NCBI GenBank assembly: GCA_900696645.1
Contig: CAADGV010000006.1
Location: 73,237 to 137,236, forward strand
Direction: 5' to 3'
Source of the DNA: an uncultured Chlorobiota bacterium
Lineage (GTDB): Bacteria > Bacteroidota > Ignavibacteria > UBA10030 > UBA6906
Length of the DNA stretch: 64,000 nucleotides
A program made the translations under genes and the position numbers. The notes under the pieces are model-generated. The model had not been told where the DNA came from and did no database searches. It saw nothing but the letters and a program-made list of their open reading frames with translations. Positions 33,329-42,085 of the stretch are shown here, one piece after another. Each line of letters begins with the position of its first letter. Position 1 is the first letter of the stretch.

Positions 33329-33664
33329 TCACTGAATGTTCTTACGTGCTGCGAGCGCAAACCAAAGAAAATACTTGCTGAAGAACTCGGGAGTGAAGTT
33401 GTACGTGTTATTCCCGACATACAAATCACAAAGGAACTCCCGCGTTCTGACTATCTCTTTGAGACGGTATCGCCAACGAGGGTCAGCTATTGTGAGATCA
33501 ATCAATTCCAGCGACCGGTACAATGCTCTGATCGCAAATTCCTCGTTACCCTTCTTCTTCCATGAAGCAATACGCTCAACTTCACTGCCGATGTTTGCCA
33601 TCTGCTCCAGCAGACTCATCTGGTGCCAGCGTTGGGCGAACTCTTCTGTGCCGAATCCGGACAA
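33329..33664 (-). CDS. conserved hypothetical protein
   Basis: A 111-residue, probably all-helical soluble protein. 'WHQMSLLEQMANIGSEVER', 'RALYRSLELIDLTIAD' and 'RLKEIVRTREFLCDL' look like a conserved family found in many Bacteroidota and Chlorobi-type genomes, which I cannot name. The start TTG 33664 is supported by AAGGA seven bases upstream, inside the end of the preceding DUF5674 reading frame. Its translation therefore probably depended on that gene. A terminator follows. The coupling to DUF5674 suggests the two acted together before the upstream gene was damaged. Confidence 0.7.
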   Translation of the reverse strand: MSGFGTEEFAQRWHQMSLLEQMANIGSEVERIASWKKKGNEEFAIRALYRSLELIDLTIADPRWRYRLKEIVRTREFLCDLYVGNNTYNFTPEFFSKYFLWFALAARKNIQ

Positions 33665-33666
33665 TT

Positions 33667-34010
33667 CTATTCCTTCACCAATTCCTTGACGATCTGAACA
33701 ATTGCTGCCTGCAATGCGGGATCATCAACTGAGCGAGTCCGATTTCCATGTTTCGGGTACATTGATCATTGAATCGAATTCGATCATCGCTTCACCCGTC
33801 AGCGAGGGATACAGATTTGTTCCCCACAAATTCGGCTGTAGGCTGCCATCCGCCAGAAGAAGGCTTTCTTCGTCCGCATGTAATTCTCCGCCAACAGCCA
33901 TTATTCTGCGTTTGATGTCCACTACGGCCTTAACCAGGTCGCCACCGAGGAGATCCAGCCATGTCTTGAAGTTCAGAGCGGGTTACGGAATTTGTGATAA
34001 TCTTGATCAT
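33667..34010 (-). pseudogene. DUF5674 protein gene with two frameshifts
   Basis: Translation from ATG 34010 starts MIKIITNSVTRSELQD, then must shift near 33962 to read LGGDLVKAVVDIKRRIMAV and GGELHADEESLLLADG, the DUF5674 signature. Near FDSMIN (about 33755) the frame must shift again to recover HGNRTRSVDDPALQAAIVQI and the stop at 33667. The repaired product would be about 110 residues, normal for DUF5674, whose function is unknown. Two independent one-base indels argue for a decayed gene, although poor local sequence quality cannot be excluded. It lies nine bases after DUF1015 and three before the next gene. Confidence 0.78.
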
Positions 34011-34018
34011 CGCTCTCG

Positions 34019-35260
34019 TTAACTCAAGAAATGCACAACAACCCCATCCCGCAGCTTCGGCTCGAACCAGGTTGACTTCGGCGGCATGATCTTGCCCGCA
34101 TCGGCAATCGTCAGCAACTCTTCGATTGACGTTGGGTAGAGGGCAAACGCAACCGCCATCTCTCCTGAATTCACTCGCTTTTCCAACTCTTTGATGCCGC
34201 GAATACCACCGACAAAGTCAATGCGCTTGTTCGTGCGCGGGTCGTCAATGCCGAGAATGGGGGCGAGGATGTTCTTCTGCAAGATCGATACGTCAAGCTT
34301 TTCAACGGGGTCGGGATTGGTGAGATAGGAGAGATCGGCTTTCAGTGTGTACCAGTGGCCGTTCAGGTACATGCCGTACTCGCCTTTGACTTTCGGCTGT
34401 GCCTGGCCCGACTTCTGTACCGTGAACTTGTGCTGCTTGATCTCTTCAAGAAATGCCTCTTCGCTACGCGCGTTCAGATCCTTCACGACTCTGTTGTATT
34501 CCATTATTCGAAGCTGATTATGCGGAAAGAGAACGGCAAGGAAGAAGTTATACTCTTCGTCTCCTTTGTGATTCGGATTGGCGTCAGCGATTTCTTTGCC
34601 GACCCGCGCCGCTGCTGCCGAGCGATGATGACCATCCGCGACATATAAATAGTTCACGCGTCCGAAATGCTCAACAAGCTGGCGAATCAGCCGCTCGTCC
34701 GAAATCACCAAGAGTTGATGACGTATGCCATCATCAGCAACAAAATTGTACGTCGGATCAACGAGTCGTACACGATCCACAATCGCGTCAATGCGCGGCT
34801 CGGCGTGGTACGTCAGAAATATCGGGCCGGTGTGGGCGTTTGTCACTTTCACATGCCGTGTCCTGTCGTCTTCCTTGTCCTTGCGCGTCAGCTCATGCTT
34901 TTTGATTGTGTCGTTGAGGTACTCTTGCACCGAAGCACAGCCGATAATGCCGTACTGCGTGTGATTGCCCATCGTTTGAGCGTAGACATAAAAATAGGGA
35001 TGCGGATCTTCCTTCAAAATTCCATCACGAATCAGCTTCTGCAAATTCTCCTTCCCTTTTTCATATACAGCCGGGTCGTACAAATCCGTGCCGTGAGGCA
35101 GATCAATTTCCGGCTTTCCGACGTGAAGGAACGAAAGGGGCTTGCCTTGCGCTTCAATGCGGGCCTCTTCTGAACTCAAAACGTCATACGGTTTTGCCGC
35201 AACCTGAGCGGCATATTGGGGGAGAGGACGAAATCCCTTAAACGGTCGAACTGTTGCCAT
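34019..35260 (-). CDS. DUF1015 protein, ParB/SerK-like
   Basis: A 413-residue member of DUF1015. It begins 'VRPFKGFRPLPQYAAQVAAKPYDVL' (seen in two parts) and contains 'YVADGHHRSAAAARV' with Asp209-Gly-His-His-Arg. The DGHHR motif is shared with ParB/sulfiredoxin-fold proteins, including free-serine kinases such as SerK and SbnI. The gene lies directly downstream of serA and its aminotransferase, and DUF1015 genes are commonly found with serine-pathway genes. A role in serine phosphorylation or serine-pathway control is therefore plausible (inference only). The start ATG 35260 is clear. A terminator separates it from serA, so it may also have its own promoter. Confidence 0.85.
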   Translation of the reverse strand: MATVRPFKGFRPLPQYAAQVAAKPYDVLSSEEARIEAQGKPLSFLHVGKPEIDLPHGTDLYDPAVYEKGKENLQKLIRDGILKEDPHPYFYVYAQTMGNHTQYGIIGCASVQEYLNDTIKKHELTRKDKEDDRTRHVKVTNAHTGPIFLTYHAEPRIDAIVDRVRLVDPTYNFVADDGIRHQLLVISDERLIRQLVEHFGRVNYLYVADGHHRSAAAARVGKEIADANPNHKGDEEYNFFLAVLFPHNQLRIMEYNRVVKDLNARSEEAFLEEIKQHKFTVQKSGQAQPKVKGEYGMYLNGHWYTLKADLSYLTNPDPVEKLDVSILQKNILAPILGIDDPRTNKRIDFVGGIRGIKELEKRVNSGEMAVAFALYPTSIEELLTIADAGKIMPPKSTWFEPKLRDGVVVHFLS

Positions 35261-35299
35261 GGACTATCTCACGATTCTTGTTGGGTGAAGAATGAAGAA

Positions 35300-35345
35300 A
35301 AAAGTGCACGGAAGAGAAGATCACTCTGGATTTCCGTGCACTTTG
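35300..35345 (-). terminator. terminator of the serA transcript
   Basis: On the minus strand AAGTGCACGGAA pairs with TTCCGTGCACTT over an 18-base loop, and a run of Ts follows. The perfect 12-bp stem stands between serA and DUF1015. Confidence 0.85.
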
Positions 35346-35379
35346 AGATTACGACTTTGGACTGAGAGAAGCAACTACG

Positions 35380-36315
35380 CTACACGAGAACTTCCCCTTT
35401 CTTGAACTCGCCGAGCGCCGCAACTACCTTCTCGGCAATCTCAACGCCTACCCGATCCTGCGCCTCCTTCGTCGAACCGCCGATGTGGGGCGTAACCGAG
35501 ACGCGGGGATGGTTGATGAGTTCGAACTCCTCCTGCGTCGGAGGCTCATGCTCGAACACGTCGAGAGCTGCGTACTGGACTTTGTGGCTGTTGAGCGCTT
35601 CGAGCAAATCCCGCTCGTTCACGACGCCACCACGAGCGCAGTTGATGAGGATGACGCCATTCTTCATCTTCTCGAAATCATTCTTCGAGATGAGCGGGCC
35701 GCCGGCTTTGTCGAACGGCACATGCAGCGTGATGTAGTCGGAGATACGCAGAAGTTCTTCCTTCGATACCATCTTCACGCCTTTAATGTCCGTGTCCTTG
35801 ATGTACATGTCATAGGCTACGACGTTCATCATCAAGCCCAAAGCGCGCTTGGCGACTTCCGTCCCAATGTTGCCGAAGCCGATAATGCCGAGCGTTTTGC
35901 CTGTTACCTCGATACCTTTGCTGAATTCCTTCTTGGGCCATTCCCGGTGGCGCATGGCAATGTTGCTCATCGGCACGAACCGCCCGATAGCAAGCAGATG
36001 CGCAATCGTCAGCTCCGCAACCGAAATGGATGACGCTTTCGGCGTGTTGAGGACTTTGATCTGCTTCATCTTGGCGTATTCAACGTCAATGTTGTCAACG
36101 CCAACGCCGCCGCGGGCAATGACTTTCAGGTTTTTACCGGCATCAATCACCGCCTTTGTTACTTTTGTCGCCGAGCGGACGATGATGGCATCGTATTCGG
36201 GGATAGTTGCTAACAATTCGTCCGGAGTGAGGGTTTTCTGCGTGAGTTCAAAACCGGCTTTCAGCAGAATATCGGCACCGGATTTTTCGATTCCGTCTGT
36301 GATAAGGATTTTCAT
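35380..36315 (-). CDS. serA: D-3-phosphoglycerate dehydrogenase, short form
   Basis: Predicted 311 residues. ATG 36315 is chosen because AAAGGG lies six bases upstream. It is a D-isomer 2-hydroxyacid dehydrogenase: NAD-binding 'GFGNIGTEVAKRA', catalytic Arg in 'NCARGGVVNERDLL', the Glu region 'DVFEHEPP' and catalytic His in 'TPHIGGSTKEAQ'. This last motif is typical of SerA. The regulatory ACT/ASB domains of long SerA are absent, so feedback inhibition by serine through ACT is not expected. It oxidises 3-phosphoglycerate to 3-phosphohydroxypyruvate, first step of serine synthesis. The aminotransferase gene 42 bp upstream fits the next step. Confidence 0.92.
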   Translation of the reverse strand: MKILITDGIEKSGADILLKAGFELTQKTLTPDELLATIPEYDAIIVRSATKVTKAVIDAGKNLKVIARGGVGVDNIDVEYAKMKQIKVLNTPKASSISVAELTIAHLLAIGRFVPMSNIAMRHREWPKKEFSKGIEVTGKTLGIIGFGNIGTEVAKRALGLMMNVVAYDMYIKDTDIKGVKMVSKEELLRISDYITLHVPFDKAGGPLISKNDFEKMKNGVILINCARGGVVNERDLLEALNSHKVQYAALDVFEHEPPTQEEFELINHPRVSVTPHIGGSTKEAQDRVGVEIAEKVVAALGEFKKGEVLV

Positions 36316-36357
36316 GGTCGTCCCTTTCATATTGTAGAACGGAACTCCTGTTCCGCT

Positions 36358-37428
36358 CTAGAGTTTAAGAATGCTTTCGATAGCTGCTGTTACTTCCTTC
36401 ACGTCTTTGAGTGTCAGCTCGCCCATATGCGCAATGCGGAATGTCTTCTCCTTCAAATCGCCGTAGCCGTTGGAAATCTGCAGCCCGACTTTTGCAAGTT
36501 CGCTGTTCAGGTTGGCAACGTTGATGTTCCGCGTGTTCGTGATCGTGGTAAGAGTCTGCGACGCATATTTCTCAACAGGGAAGAGGGCAAAATGTTTCTT
36601 CGCCCAGGCGCGGGTGAACTCGGCCATTTCCTTATGGCGGGCAAAGCGGTTGTCGAGACCTTCTGCGAGAATGCGATCCAACTGGAAATTCAGCGCAAAC
36701 ATATGCGGTAACGACGGCGTTGCGTGATACTGGTGATCCTTCGTCTCGATGTATTTGTAGATTTCGAGAAGATCGAGATACCAGCCGCGATGCTTCACTT
36801 GCTTGCCGTGTTCGAGCGCCTTCCGGGAGATCGAGCAGATTGCCATACCGGGGGGCAACGCCAGCGCTTTTTGCGTTGAGGTAATGCAGACATCGATGCC
36901 CAACTTGTCCACTTCCACCTTTGCGCCGCTCAATGCGCTGACGGAATCAACAAGCCACATCACGTCGGGATATTTCTTGCGGACTTCGGCGATCTCCGCA
37001 AGCGGATTCATGATGCCGGTGCTTGTCTCGTTGTGCGTGATCGTGAAGACGTCGTACTTGCCGGTGGAGAGATATTGGTCGACGATTTCAGGCGTTGTCG
37101 GCTCGCCCCATTTTGCTTCATGTTTGTCGGCGGGGATGTTGTTCACTTCCGCCATTTTGTACCAACGGTTGCCGAATGCCCCGACGGAGAACACAACGGC
37201 GCGCTTGGCCGTCAGCGAGCGGATGGAGCCTTCCATCAATCCCGAACCGGAGCTTGTTGAGAGGAGGATGGGATTTTCCGTGTACATCACTTTCTGCAGC
37301 TTCTCTGAAATTTCCTTCTGCATCTTCGATGCATCTTTGCTGCGATGCCCGATCATCGGAGTTGCGAGTTTGGCCAACACCTCAGGCGCAACTTCGGTGG
37401 GGCCGGGGATGAAGAGTTTCTTGTGCAT
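36358..37428 (-). CDS. class V aminotransferase, probable phosphoserine or serine-glyoxylate type
   Basis: Predicted 356 residues from ATG 37428 (GAGG five bases upstream; longer frames add an unrelated leader). It begins 'KLFIPGPTEVAPEVL', typical of the alanine/serine-glyoxylate aminotransferase branch. It has the PLP-binding Asp161 in 'WLVDSVSAL' and the Schiff-base Lys187 in 'CITSTQKALA'. Organisms lacking classical SerC use such an enzyme as phosphoserine aminotransferase. Its location upstream of serA in one transcript makes this the best guess, converting 3-phosphohydroxypyruvate to phosphoserine with glutamate. Serine-pyruvate or alanine-glyoxylate activity cannot be excluded from sequence. 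No serB is in the window. Confidence 0.88.
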   Translation of the reverse strand: MHKKLFIPGPTEVAPEVLAKLATPMIGHRSKDASKMQKEISEKLQKVMYTENPILLSTSSGSGLMEGSIRSLTAKRAVVFSVGAFGNRWYKMAEVNNIPADKHEAKWGEPTTPEIVDQYLSTGKYDVFTITHNETSTGIMNPLAEIAEVRKKYPDVMWLVDSVSALSGAKVEVDKLGIDVCITSTQKALALPPGMAICSISRKALEHGKQVKHRGWYLDLLEIYKYIETKDHQYHATPSLPHMFALNFQLDRILAEGLDNRFARHKEMAEFTRAWAKKHFALFPVEKYASQTLTTITNTRNINVANLNSELAKVGLQISNGYGDLKEKTFRIAHMGELTLKDVKEVTAAIESILKL

Positions 37429-37611
37429 GATTGCCTCGGTAGTTATCGTGTAGGTGAACGCGTAGTAATACTCTTCTAAAGAAGGCAACCGTTGTGCCAC
37501 GCCGGATTGTGAGAACTGTTTGAATTTCACGTTTAAACGTCGGGTTGATGTTGCCCTTTCCTACAAATCGGAGGAGAGAGACACGGGTTTTTCAAAAGTG
37601 GGAATGAGCGA

Positions 37612-38730
37612 GTGATGAATGTTTCTACACCTCTGTTTTGGCGAACTTACTGCTTCGGCGTATTGATATTCTTGATGGGTTTTTGTTATTTGGCTTCAGT
37701 TATGCGCCTAACTCCAACCCTGACCTTCCTGCTCCGCCAGAATCTGCTTGCTGTTCTTGATGGTACGTTCACATCAAAACAGCTCAGCGCTATTGTCAAT
37801 CTGAGCGTTGCCTTGGCTCTCGAACTGCTCACCCGGAAATCCGGCGGCAGAAGACTTTCTTCGTTGCTGGGACTCAATGAGAAAGATCTCGCCTACGACT
37901 CCATCGCCGACCTGTTCCAGCGCAATGAAGAAGGACGTTTTGTCCAGCTTGATGCCTATTTCAGCAGTTTCGACCTTGATAGCGTTTCTGATGAAGAACT
38001 GCTTGTGGCGCTTCGCAGACTTGTCTATGCGCGTGTGAACCAAGCGTTGTTCAGGATGTATCAGGACATCGACCCCGCTTTTTACAGGATACTCCGCAAC
38101 GTCAAGCTTGCGGTGGAACGGATGAATCAGTTCGAGCAAATGGATCGTTTCGGGGAATCGTCCATTGCACCGGCACTCTGTGAAACCAATGAACACCTGC
38201 CAACCCTTGACCCCAACGAAGTACAGTACCACCTGATCTCAGCATCAGTTGGCACGGAGAACATACCGCAAATGCTCGGCAAGCTTTCAGTCTTTTTGAG
38301 ACAACAGGATTGTCACTCGCGCATCTTGCCGGTGATTACGGTGGCAAAGATTCTCCAGTCGGTGTATGCAGTCAAGAACCAGCCGTTGCTGCTCCCTCCG
38401 ACAGTCGAACATGAATTGCCGGACTCCGACACCGGAGAGATCGTCAGGAATGTCTGTAACGACGTGAAAACGGAATCGGCAAAGAAGTACCTCGCCAGGA
38501 AGAAAGTCAGCGAAGAGGCCTTCGATGCATACTTCGATGTGATCGAGTCGAGCATCATGGCTCGGATTGTAGAACAGAACGGGAGTGCAATATCATACTA
38601 TGAACTGCTGAAAGCACAACTTCCCGACCTGACTCCGGAGGAATACAGAAAACATCACCGCGCAAAACTGGAGTACCTTGGCGCACTTGCGTACAAACGG
38701 GCAATCGGAAAGCTAAAGGAGAATATGTGA
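37612..38730 (+). CDS. hypothetical protein, mostly helical
   Basis: A 372-residue protein with no motif I recognise. The annotated start, GTG 37612, gives an N-terminal hydrophobic stretch (FGVLIFLMGFCYLASVM) that could be a membrane anchor. ATG 37702 (MRLTPTLTFLLRQN) is an alternative that would make it soluble. The rest is charged and helical with regular leucines, ending in a basic region (EEYRKHHRAKLEYLG, KRAIGKLKENM). The gene is 63 bp upstream of an anti-sigma-like zinc-finger protein, which may be functionally linked. The 81-bp gap on the left is shared with the divergent aminotransferase transcript. Confidence 0.7.
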   Translation: MMNVSTPLFWRTYCFGVLIFLMGFCYLASVMRLTPTLTFLLRQNLLAVLDGTFTSKQLSAIVNLSVALALELLTRKSGGRRLSSLLGLNEKDLAYDSIADLFQRNEEGRFVQLDAYFSSFDLDSVSDEELLVALRRLVYARVNQALFRMYQDIDPAFYRILRNVKLAVERMNQFEQMDRFGESSIAPALCETNEHLPTLDPNEVQYHLISASVGTENIPQMLGKLSVFLRQQDCHSRILPVITVAKILQSVYAVKNQPLLLPPTVEHELPDSDTGEIVRNVCNDVKTESAKKYLARKKVSEEAFDAYFDVIESSIMARIVEQNGSAISYYELLKAQLPDLTPEEYRKHHRAKLEYLGALAYKRAIGKLKENM

Positions 38731-38793
38731 TTCCGTCACAATCGCCTCGTGGTTCTGTTCGGCAGACGTGAAGAATGTCACTCATAGAGATAT

Positions 38794-40215
38794 ATGAAGC
38801 ACGTTGAACAACATATCCTTGAACTGTACGTCCTGAACACAGCCGCTGTCGAACCGCGGAAAGTTGAGATTGAAGCGCATCTTGCAGAGTGTGCAGGATG
38901 TCGTGCGCTGGTCGAGCAGATGACAGAGTCGTACGGCAATGTCGAGGAGACCTTCAACGAACTTGAAGCGGGTGCGGAAACAACCGGACGCAACCTTGTC
39001 CCCCGCCGTTTCCAATCGATTGCGCCGAAAACGCCGGATACAATGGCATCTGCTTCGTATCGGCCGGTCACTGCCTTGCAGCGATTTCAGTATTTTGTGC
39101 GGCGGCATCCGGTAATGGTGGGAGGAGGGACATTTTTGGCATTGGCTGGCTTTGCATTAATTGCCAATATCATGCTCAAGCCGAACGTCACCAAAGATCT
39201 GAACCCCGAGTTCTACAGATACAATCCGGCCTCAAACACAGCCGAGATTCTCAACAAGAACCACGAAATTTTGTGGCAGATTCCAACCAGGAATGTGGTC
39301 GGCATCCAACGTTCAGAACATGATTTTGGTACGCCGGCAATAGTCATTGCGGATTCGAGCAGTAATAGTAAGATCACAACGACAATCTGGCATCCGGGAG
39401 ACGGGCCGGAAGCGGGTTCACCCTATGTTCGTGTATATGATTTCAAAGGCAGCGTGCTGAAGAAAGCCGAATTCGATGAATCGGTAGAGTACCTGGGGCG
39501 GGTGTATTCGGACAATTGGCGCACAGACAAGGTCGTAGCGATTGACAAGGGAGAGAAGGAGTTTTTCGTTTGTTGGGGAAACGGACGATCTCCCAATGTC
39601 ATTTCCCGTTATGATGCACACGGCACTGAACTCGGGCAGTATTGGCACTTTGGGAACATTACGGGAATGTTCCCGGTCGATGTAGATAATGACGGACGCA
39701 AAGAACTGGTGATTACAGGCAGCAACGACGTGCTTGATTCAGTGGGCGGACAGTTTCCGGCAATCGCCGTTCTTGACCCGGAACGTATGATCGGAAAGAA
39801 GAAATCCGCCTGCTCGTCCGGATTTGCGTTACCGGCTTCGGATGCTGAGATTTTTTATGTTCGTCTCCCGCTTTCTCCACTGTCTGCTGCATTGACGAAA
39901 TATGAGAGAGTTAATCGCCTTCAATGGGCGGGAGATAACCGTCTAGCATTTCTGGTAACAAACACATCACAAGAGATGGATCCTGACGTTGCAAACTATG
40001 AGTATATATTCCAAAGCAATTTCAGTATTGCCGAAGTCAAATCAACCGATGTGACCGACCTCTTGTACGCCCAGAAGGTCCGTGAAGGTCTGGTAAAAGG
40101 GTCTTTGGATGCTGCATATCTGCAAGCTCTGAAAACCGCAGTTCGCTATTGGGATGGCGAGAAGTGGGTGAAGGTGGCGGTGAAGATTACGAATAGAGAG
40201 GTAGTGCAAAAATAG
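38794..40215 (+). CDS. membrane protein with anti-sigma-type zinc finger and periplasmic propeller-like domain
   Basis: A 473-residue protein. Residues 1-45 hold a zf-HC2 motif, H-x3-C-x2-C (His29, Cys33, Cys36, in 'AHLAECAGC'), as in cytoplasmic anti-sigma domains. A membrane helix at about 109-131 (VGGGTFLALAGFALIANIML) is followed by a large extracytoplasmic part with FG-GAP/VCBS-like calcium motifs ('PVDVDNDGRKELVITG'). This is the layout of a transmembrane sensor that could sequester a sigma factor. No sigma-factor gene is adjacent, so the partner is unknown. A strong terminator follows. Confidence 0.75.
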   Translation: MKHVEQHILELYVLNTAAVEPRKVEIEAHLAECAGCRALVEQMTESYGNVEETFNELEAGAETTGRNLVPRRFQSIAPKTPDTMASASYRPVTALQRFQYFVRRHPVMVGGGTFLALAGFALIANIMLKPNVTKDLNPEFYRYNPASNTAEILNKNHEILWQIPTRNVVGIQRSEHDFGTPAIVIADSSSNSKITTTIWHPGDGPEAGSPYVRVYDFKGSVLKKAEFDESVEYLGRVYSDNWRTDKVVAIDKGEKEFFVCWGNGRSPNVISRYDAHGTELGQYWHFGNITGMFPVDVDNDGRKELVITGSNDVLDSVGGQFPAIAVLDPERMIGKKKSACSSGFALPASDAEIFYVRLPLSPLSAALTKYERVNRLQWAGDNRLAFLVTNTSQEMDPDVANYEYIFQSNFSIAEVKSTDVTDLLYAQKVREGLVKGSLDAAYLQALKTAVRYWDGEKWVKVAVKITNREVVQK

Positions 40216-40243
40216 CAGCCAATTGAGAGGCTGATACGGGATT

Positions 40244-40283
40244 ATCCCGCCTCACGCACAAGTGTGGGGCGGGATTTTTTTTT
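40244..40283 (+). terminator. strong rho-independent terminator
   Basis: ATCCCGCCTCACGC pairs with GTGTGGGGCGGGAT around ACAA and is followed by nine Ts. It ends the zinc-finger gene transcript. Confidence 0.92.
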
Positions 40284-40404
40284 CGGCACTCAAACTTACC
40301 TGCCACACTATAATCAACACAGTGCGACCGGAATGGATGCCGAAAACACCAAGGCGATGTGACTTAATCGCCTAATCTTATAACTCATTCAAAAGGGGCT
40401 CACA

Positions 40405-41667
40405 ATGAGAATCTATAGTTTCTTCGTAACGACTGTTCTGTTCGTCCTCTACTCTCTGAATGTCCAACATACCTTTGCCCAAAATGAGTTCTGGCGGTGG
40501 GGAGGGTTAGGTCCAGGTCACATAACACCGGCAACCAATAATCGCGTGTTCGTGAGTCAATACATGAATGGATTGGTAGTCACGACTGATCTTGGGAATA
40601 GTTGGAAGAACTTGGGTTTAGCAAACCTTGACCTTCGCCAGGTTTGTGTAAGTCCCACCAATGGCTACATTTTTGTCGCCACCTCGGGTGACAGCGGAGG
40701 AGTGTTTCGCTCGACAGATAATGGCAATTCCTGGGTGAGAGTTGTGACTGGAATGGGATCGACTTACACGCCGACGCGGGCAATAGCAGTTAATTCCTCT
40801 GGGCAACTGTTTGCGGGTACTTATTTGGACGGAGTTTATAAGTCAGAAAACAATGGGGGTAGCTGGTCTCCAGTTTTAGCTGCAATTGATGTATTTGATC
40901 TGCTGGTTGTTTCAGGAAAGACCTTTGTCGGGTGCGCTCAAGGAATATACTCATCAACAGATAATGGCAGCACTTGGATATTGGATAACAGCGGTGTAAT
41001 TCAGGGTGCCATCACTTCATTTGCAGTGAATCCGAACGGGCACATTTTTGCTGCGACCTACGATGTCGGCCATATCTATCGCTCCACAAACAACGGAACA
41101 ACTTGGACGCGAGCTAACCCGTTGGTTCAGGCGCATGACATTCAGCATATTGTTTTCAATCCGAACAATGGAGTTGCCTTCGCTGCAACAGACAGTGGAA
41201 TTTACAAGAGTACCGATAGCTTCGCGAGTTGGCAGCGGCTTGATGGCGACATACGTCGTATCTACGGATCCCCGCAGAAGTTAGGAATGACACCGACAGG
41301 TTTTCTTTTTGCTTCATTTGTCAGCGGGGCCCTTTTGAGGAGCGATATCTCGACGCAAGTAAGCGAAAACCCATCCTTACAGCCGATAACCTTTGGTTTG
41401 AGACAGAATTACCCTAACCCCTTCAACCCAGCCACAACAATTGAGTACGAGTTGCCAACGCGCGGGAATGTCTCTATCAACATCTACAACTCCATCGGGC
41501 AACTCGTAAGAACACTCGTCAGCGGCGAAACGAAGGAGCCGGGTGCGTATTCCGTCACCTGGGATGGGAGCGATAACAGGGGAAGTCGAGTTTCTTCTGG
41601 TGCTTACTTCTACACATTGCGATCGGGCGAGTATGTTTCAACGAAAAAGTCAATTCTGCTCAAGTAG
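40405..41667 (+). CDS. T9SS-secreted BNR/sortilin-type propeller protein
   Basis: A 420-residue protein with signal peptide (cut near 'HTFA-QN'). About seven BNR/photosynthesis-stability-like repeats follow, with the unit 'STDNGxTW' (for example at 'RSTDNGNSW', 'SSTDNGSTW', 'RSTNNGTTW'). The last 85 residues are a textbook type A sorting domain: 'RQNYPNPFNPATTIEYEL', 'ISIYNSIGQLV'-like strand (NIYNSIGQLVRTL), 'SSGAYFYTLRSGEY', and Lys-Lys-Ser-Ile-Leu-Leu-Lys end. I infer surface display through SprA. AAAAGGGG precedes the ATG, and an inverted repeat AGGCGAT...ATCGCCT (40352-40373) in the leader could be a regulatory site. A terminator follows. Confidence 0.9.
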   Translation: MRIYSFFVTTVLFVLYSLNVQHTFAQNEFWRWGGLGPGHITPATNNRVFVSQYMNGLVVTTDLGNSWKNLGLANLDLRQVCVSPTNGYIFVATSGDSGGVFRSTDNGNSWVRVVTGMGSTYTPTRAIAVNSSGQLFAGTYLDGVYKSENNGGSWSPVLAAIDVFDLLVVSGKTFVGCAQGIYSSTDNGSTWILDNSGVIQGAITSFAVNPNGHIFAATYDVGHIYRSTNNGTTWTRANPLVQAHDIQHIVFNPNNGVAFAATDSGIYKSTDSFASWQRLDGDIRRIYGSPQKLGMTPTGFLFASFVSGALLRSDISTQVSENPSLQPITFGLRQNYPNPFNPATTIEYELPTRGNVSINIYNSIGQLVRTLVSGETKEPGAYSVTWDGSDNRGSRVSSGAYFYTLRSGEYVSTKKSILLK

Positions 41668-41692
41668 CCCTGAACCTGTCCGGCAGAATCCA

Positions 41693-41726
41693 GAGCCCGC
41701 CTCTCACTAATGAGGCGGGCTCTTTT
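41693..41726 (+). terminator. rho-independent terminator
   Basis: Perfect stem GAGCCCGCCTC / GAGGCGGGCTC with a TCACTAAT loop and TTTTGT tail. Confidence 0.92.
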
Positions 41727-41792
41727 GTGCTTGGGTCGGCTGGAGAACCATGAAGCGTCGAAGCGGCCTGCTTCAGGAAATCGGCAGGGGTG

Positions 41793-41821
41793 TTGCGATA
41801 GTTGTTGAGAACGTCTATCTT
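41793..41821 (+). promoter_or_regulatory. promoter of the hicBA locus
   Basis: -35 TTGCGA (41793-41798), 17-nt spacer, -10 TATCTT (41816-41821). This gives a leader of about 20 bases containing AAAGG before the hicB ATG. Confidence 0.5.
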
Positions 41822-41845
41822 ACCTGCAACAAGAAAGGTGTGCCC

Positions 41846-42085
41846 ATGAAGAAGGCTCAAGAATTTGACATAGATTACTATCAGGACGAAGATGGGTGGT
41901 TCACGGCAGTAGTGCCCGCAATTCGAGGGTGCGTTGCCTCAGGCAAAACACTGAAGGAAGCCCATCGCAATGCTATTGATGCTATCGAGAGTTGCTTGGA
42001 GGCGAGAGAGAAGGTGGCCGCGAAGAACCTTCGCAAGTCGCGCTATGGCGGCGTGAACCTGTACCGGCGCGTGTCGAATGCCTAA
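41846..42085 (+). CDS. hicB: HicB-family antitoxin
   Basis: A 79-residue protein with the HicB RNase-H-like fold pattern: 'DIDYYQDEDGWFTAVVPAIRGC' (in two parts), 'ASGKTLKEAHRNAIDAIESCLEA'. HicB neutralises the HicA mRNA interferase and represses the operon. ATG 41846 is preferred (AAAGG upstream, correct length); the frame stays open further upstream but is not HicB-like there. The stop overlaps the start of hicA by eight bases, so the antitoxin gene comes first here, the reverse of many hicAB loci. The downstream toxin gene is frameshifted, leaving an antitoxin probably without an active toxin. Confidence 0.87.
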   Translation: MKKAQEFDIDYYQDEDGWFTAVVPAIRGCVASGKTLKEAHRNAIDAIESCLEAREKVAAKNLRKSRYGGVNLYRRVSNA

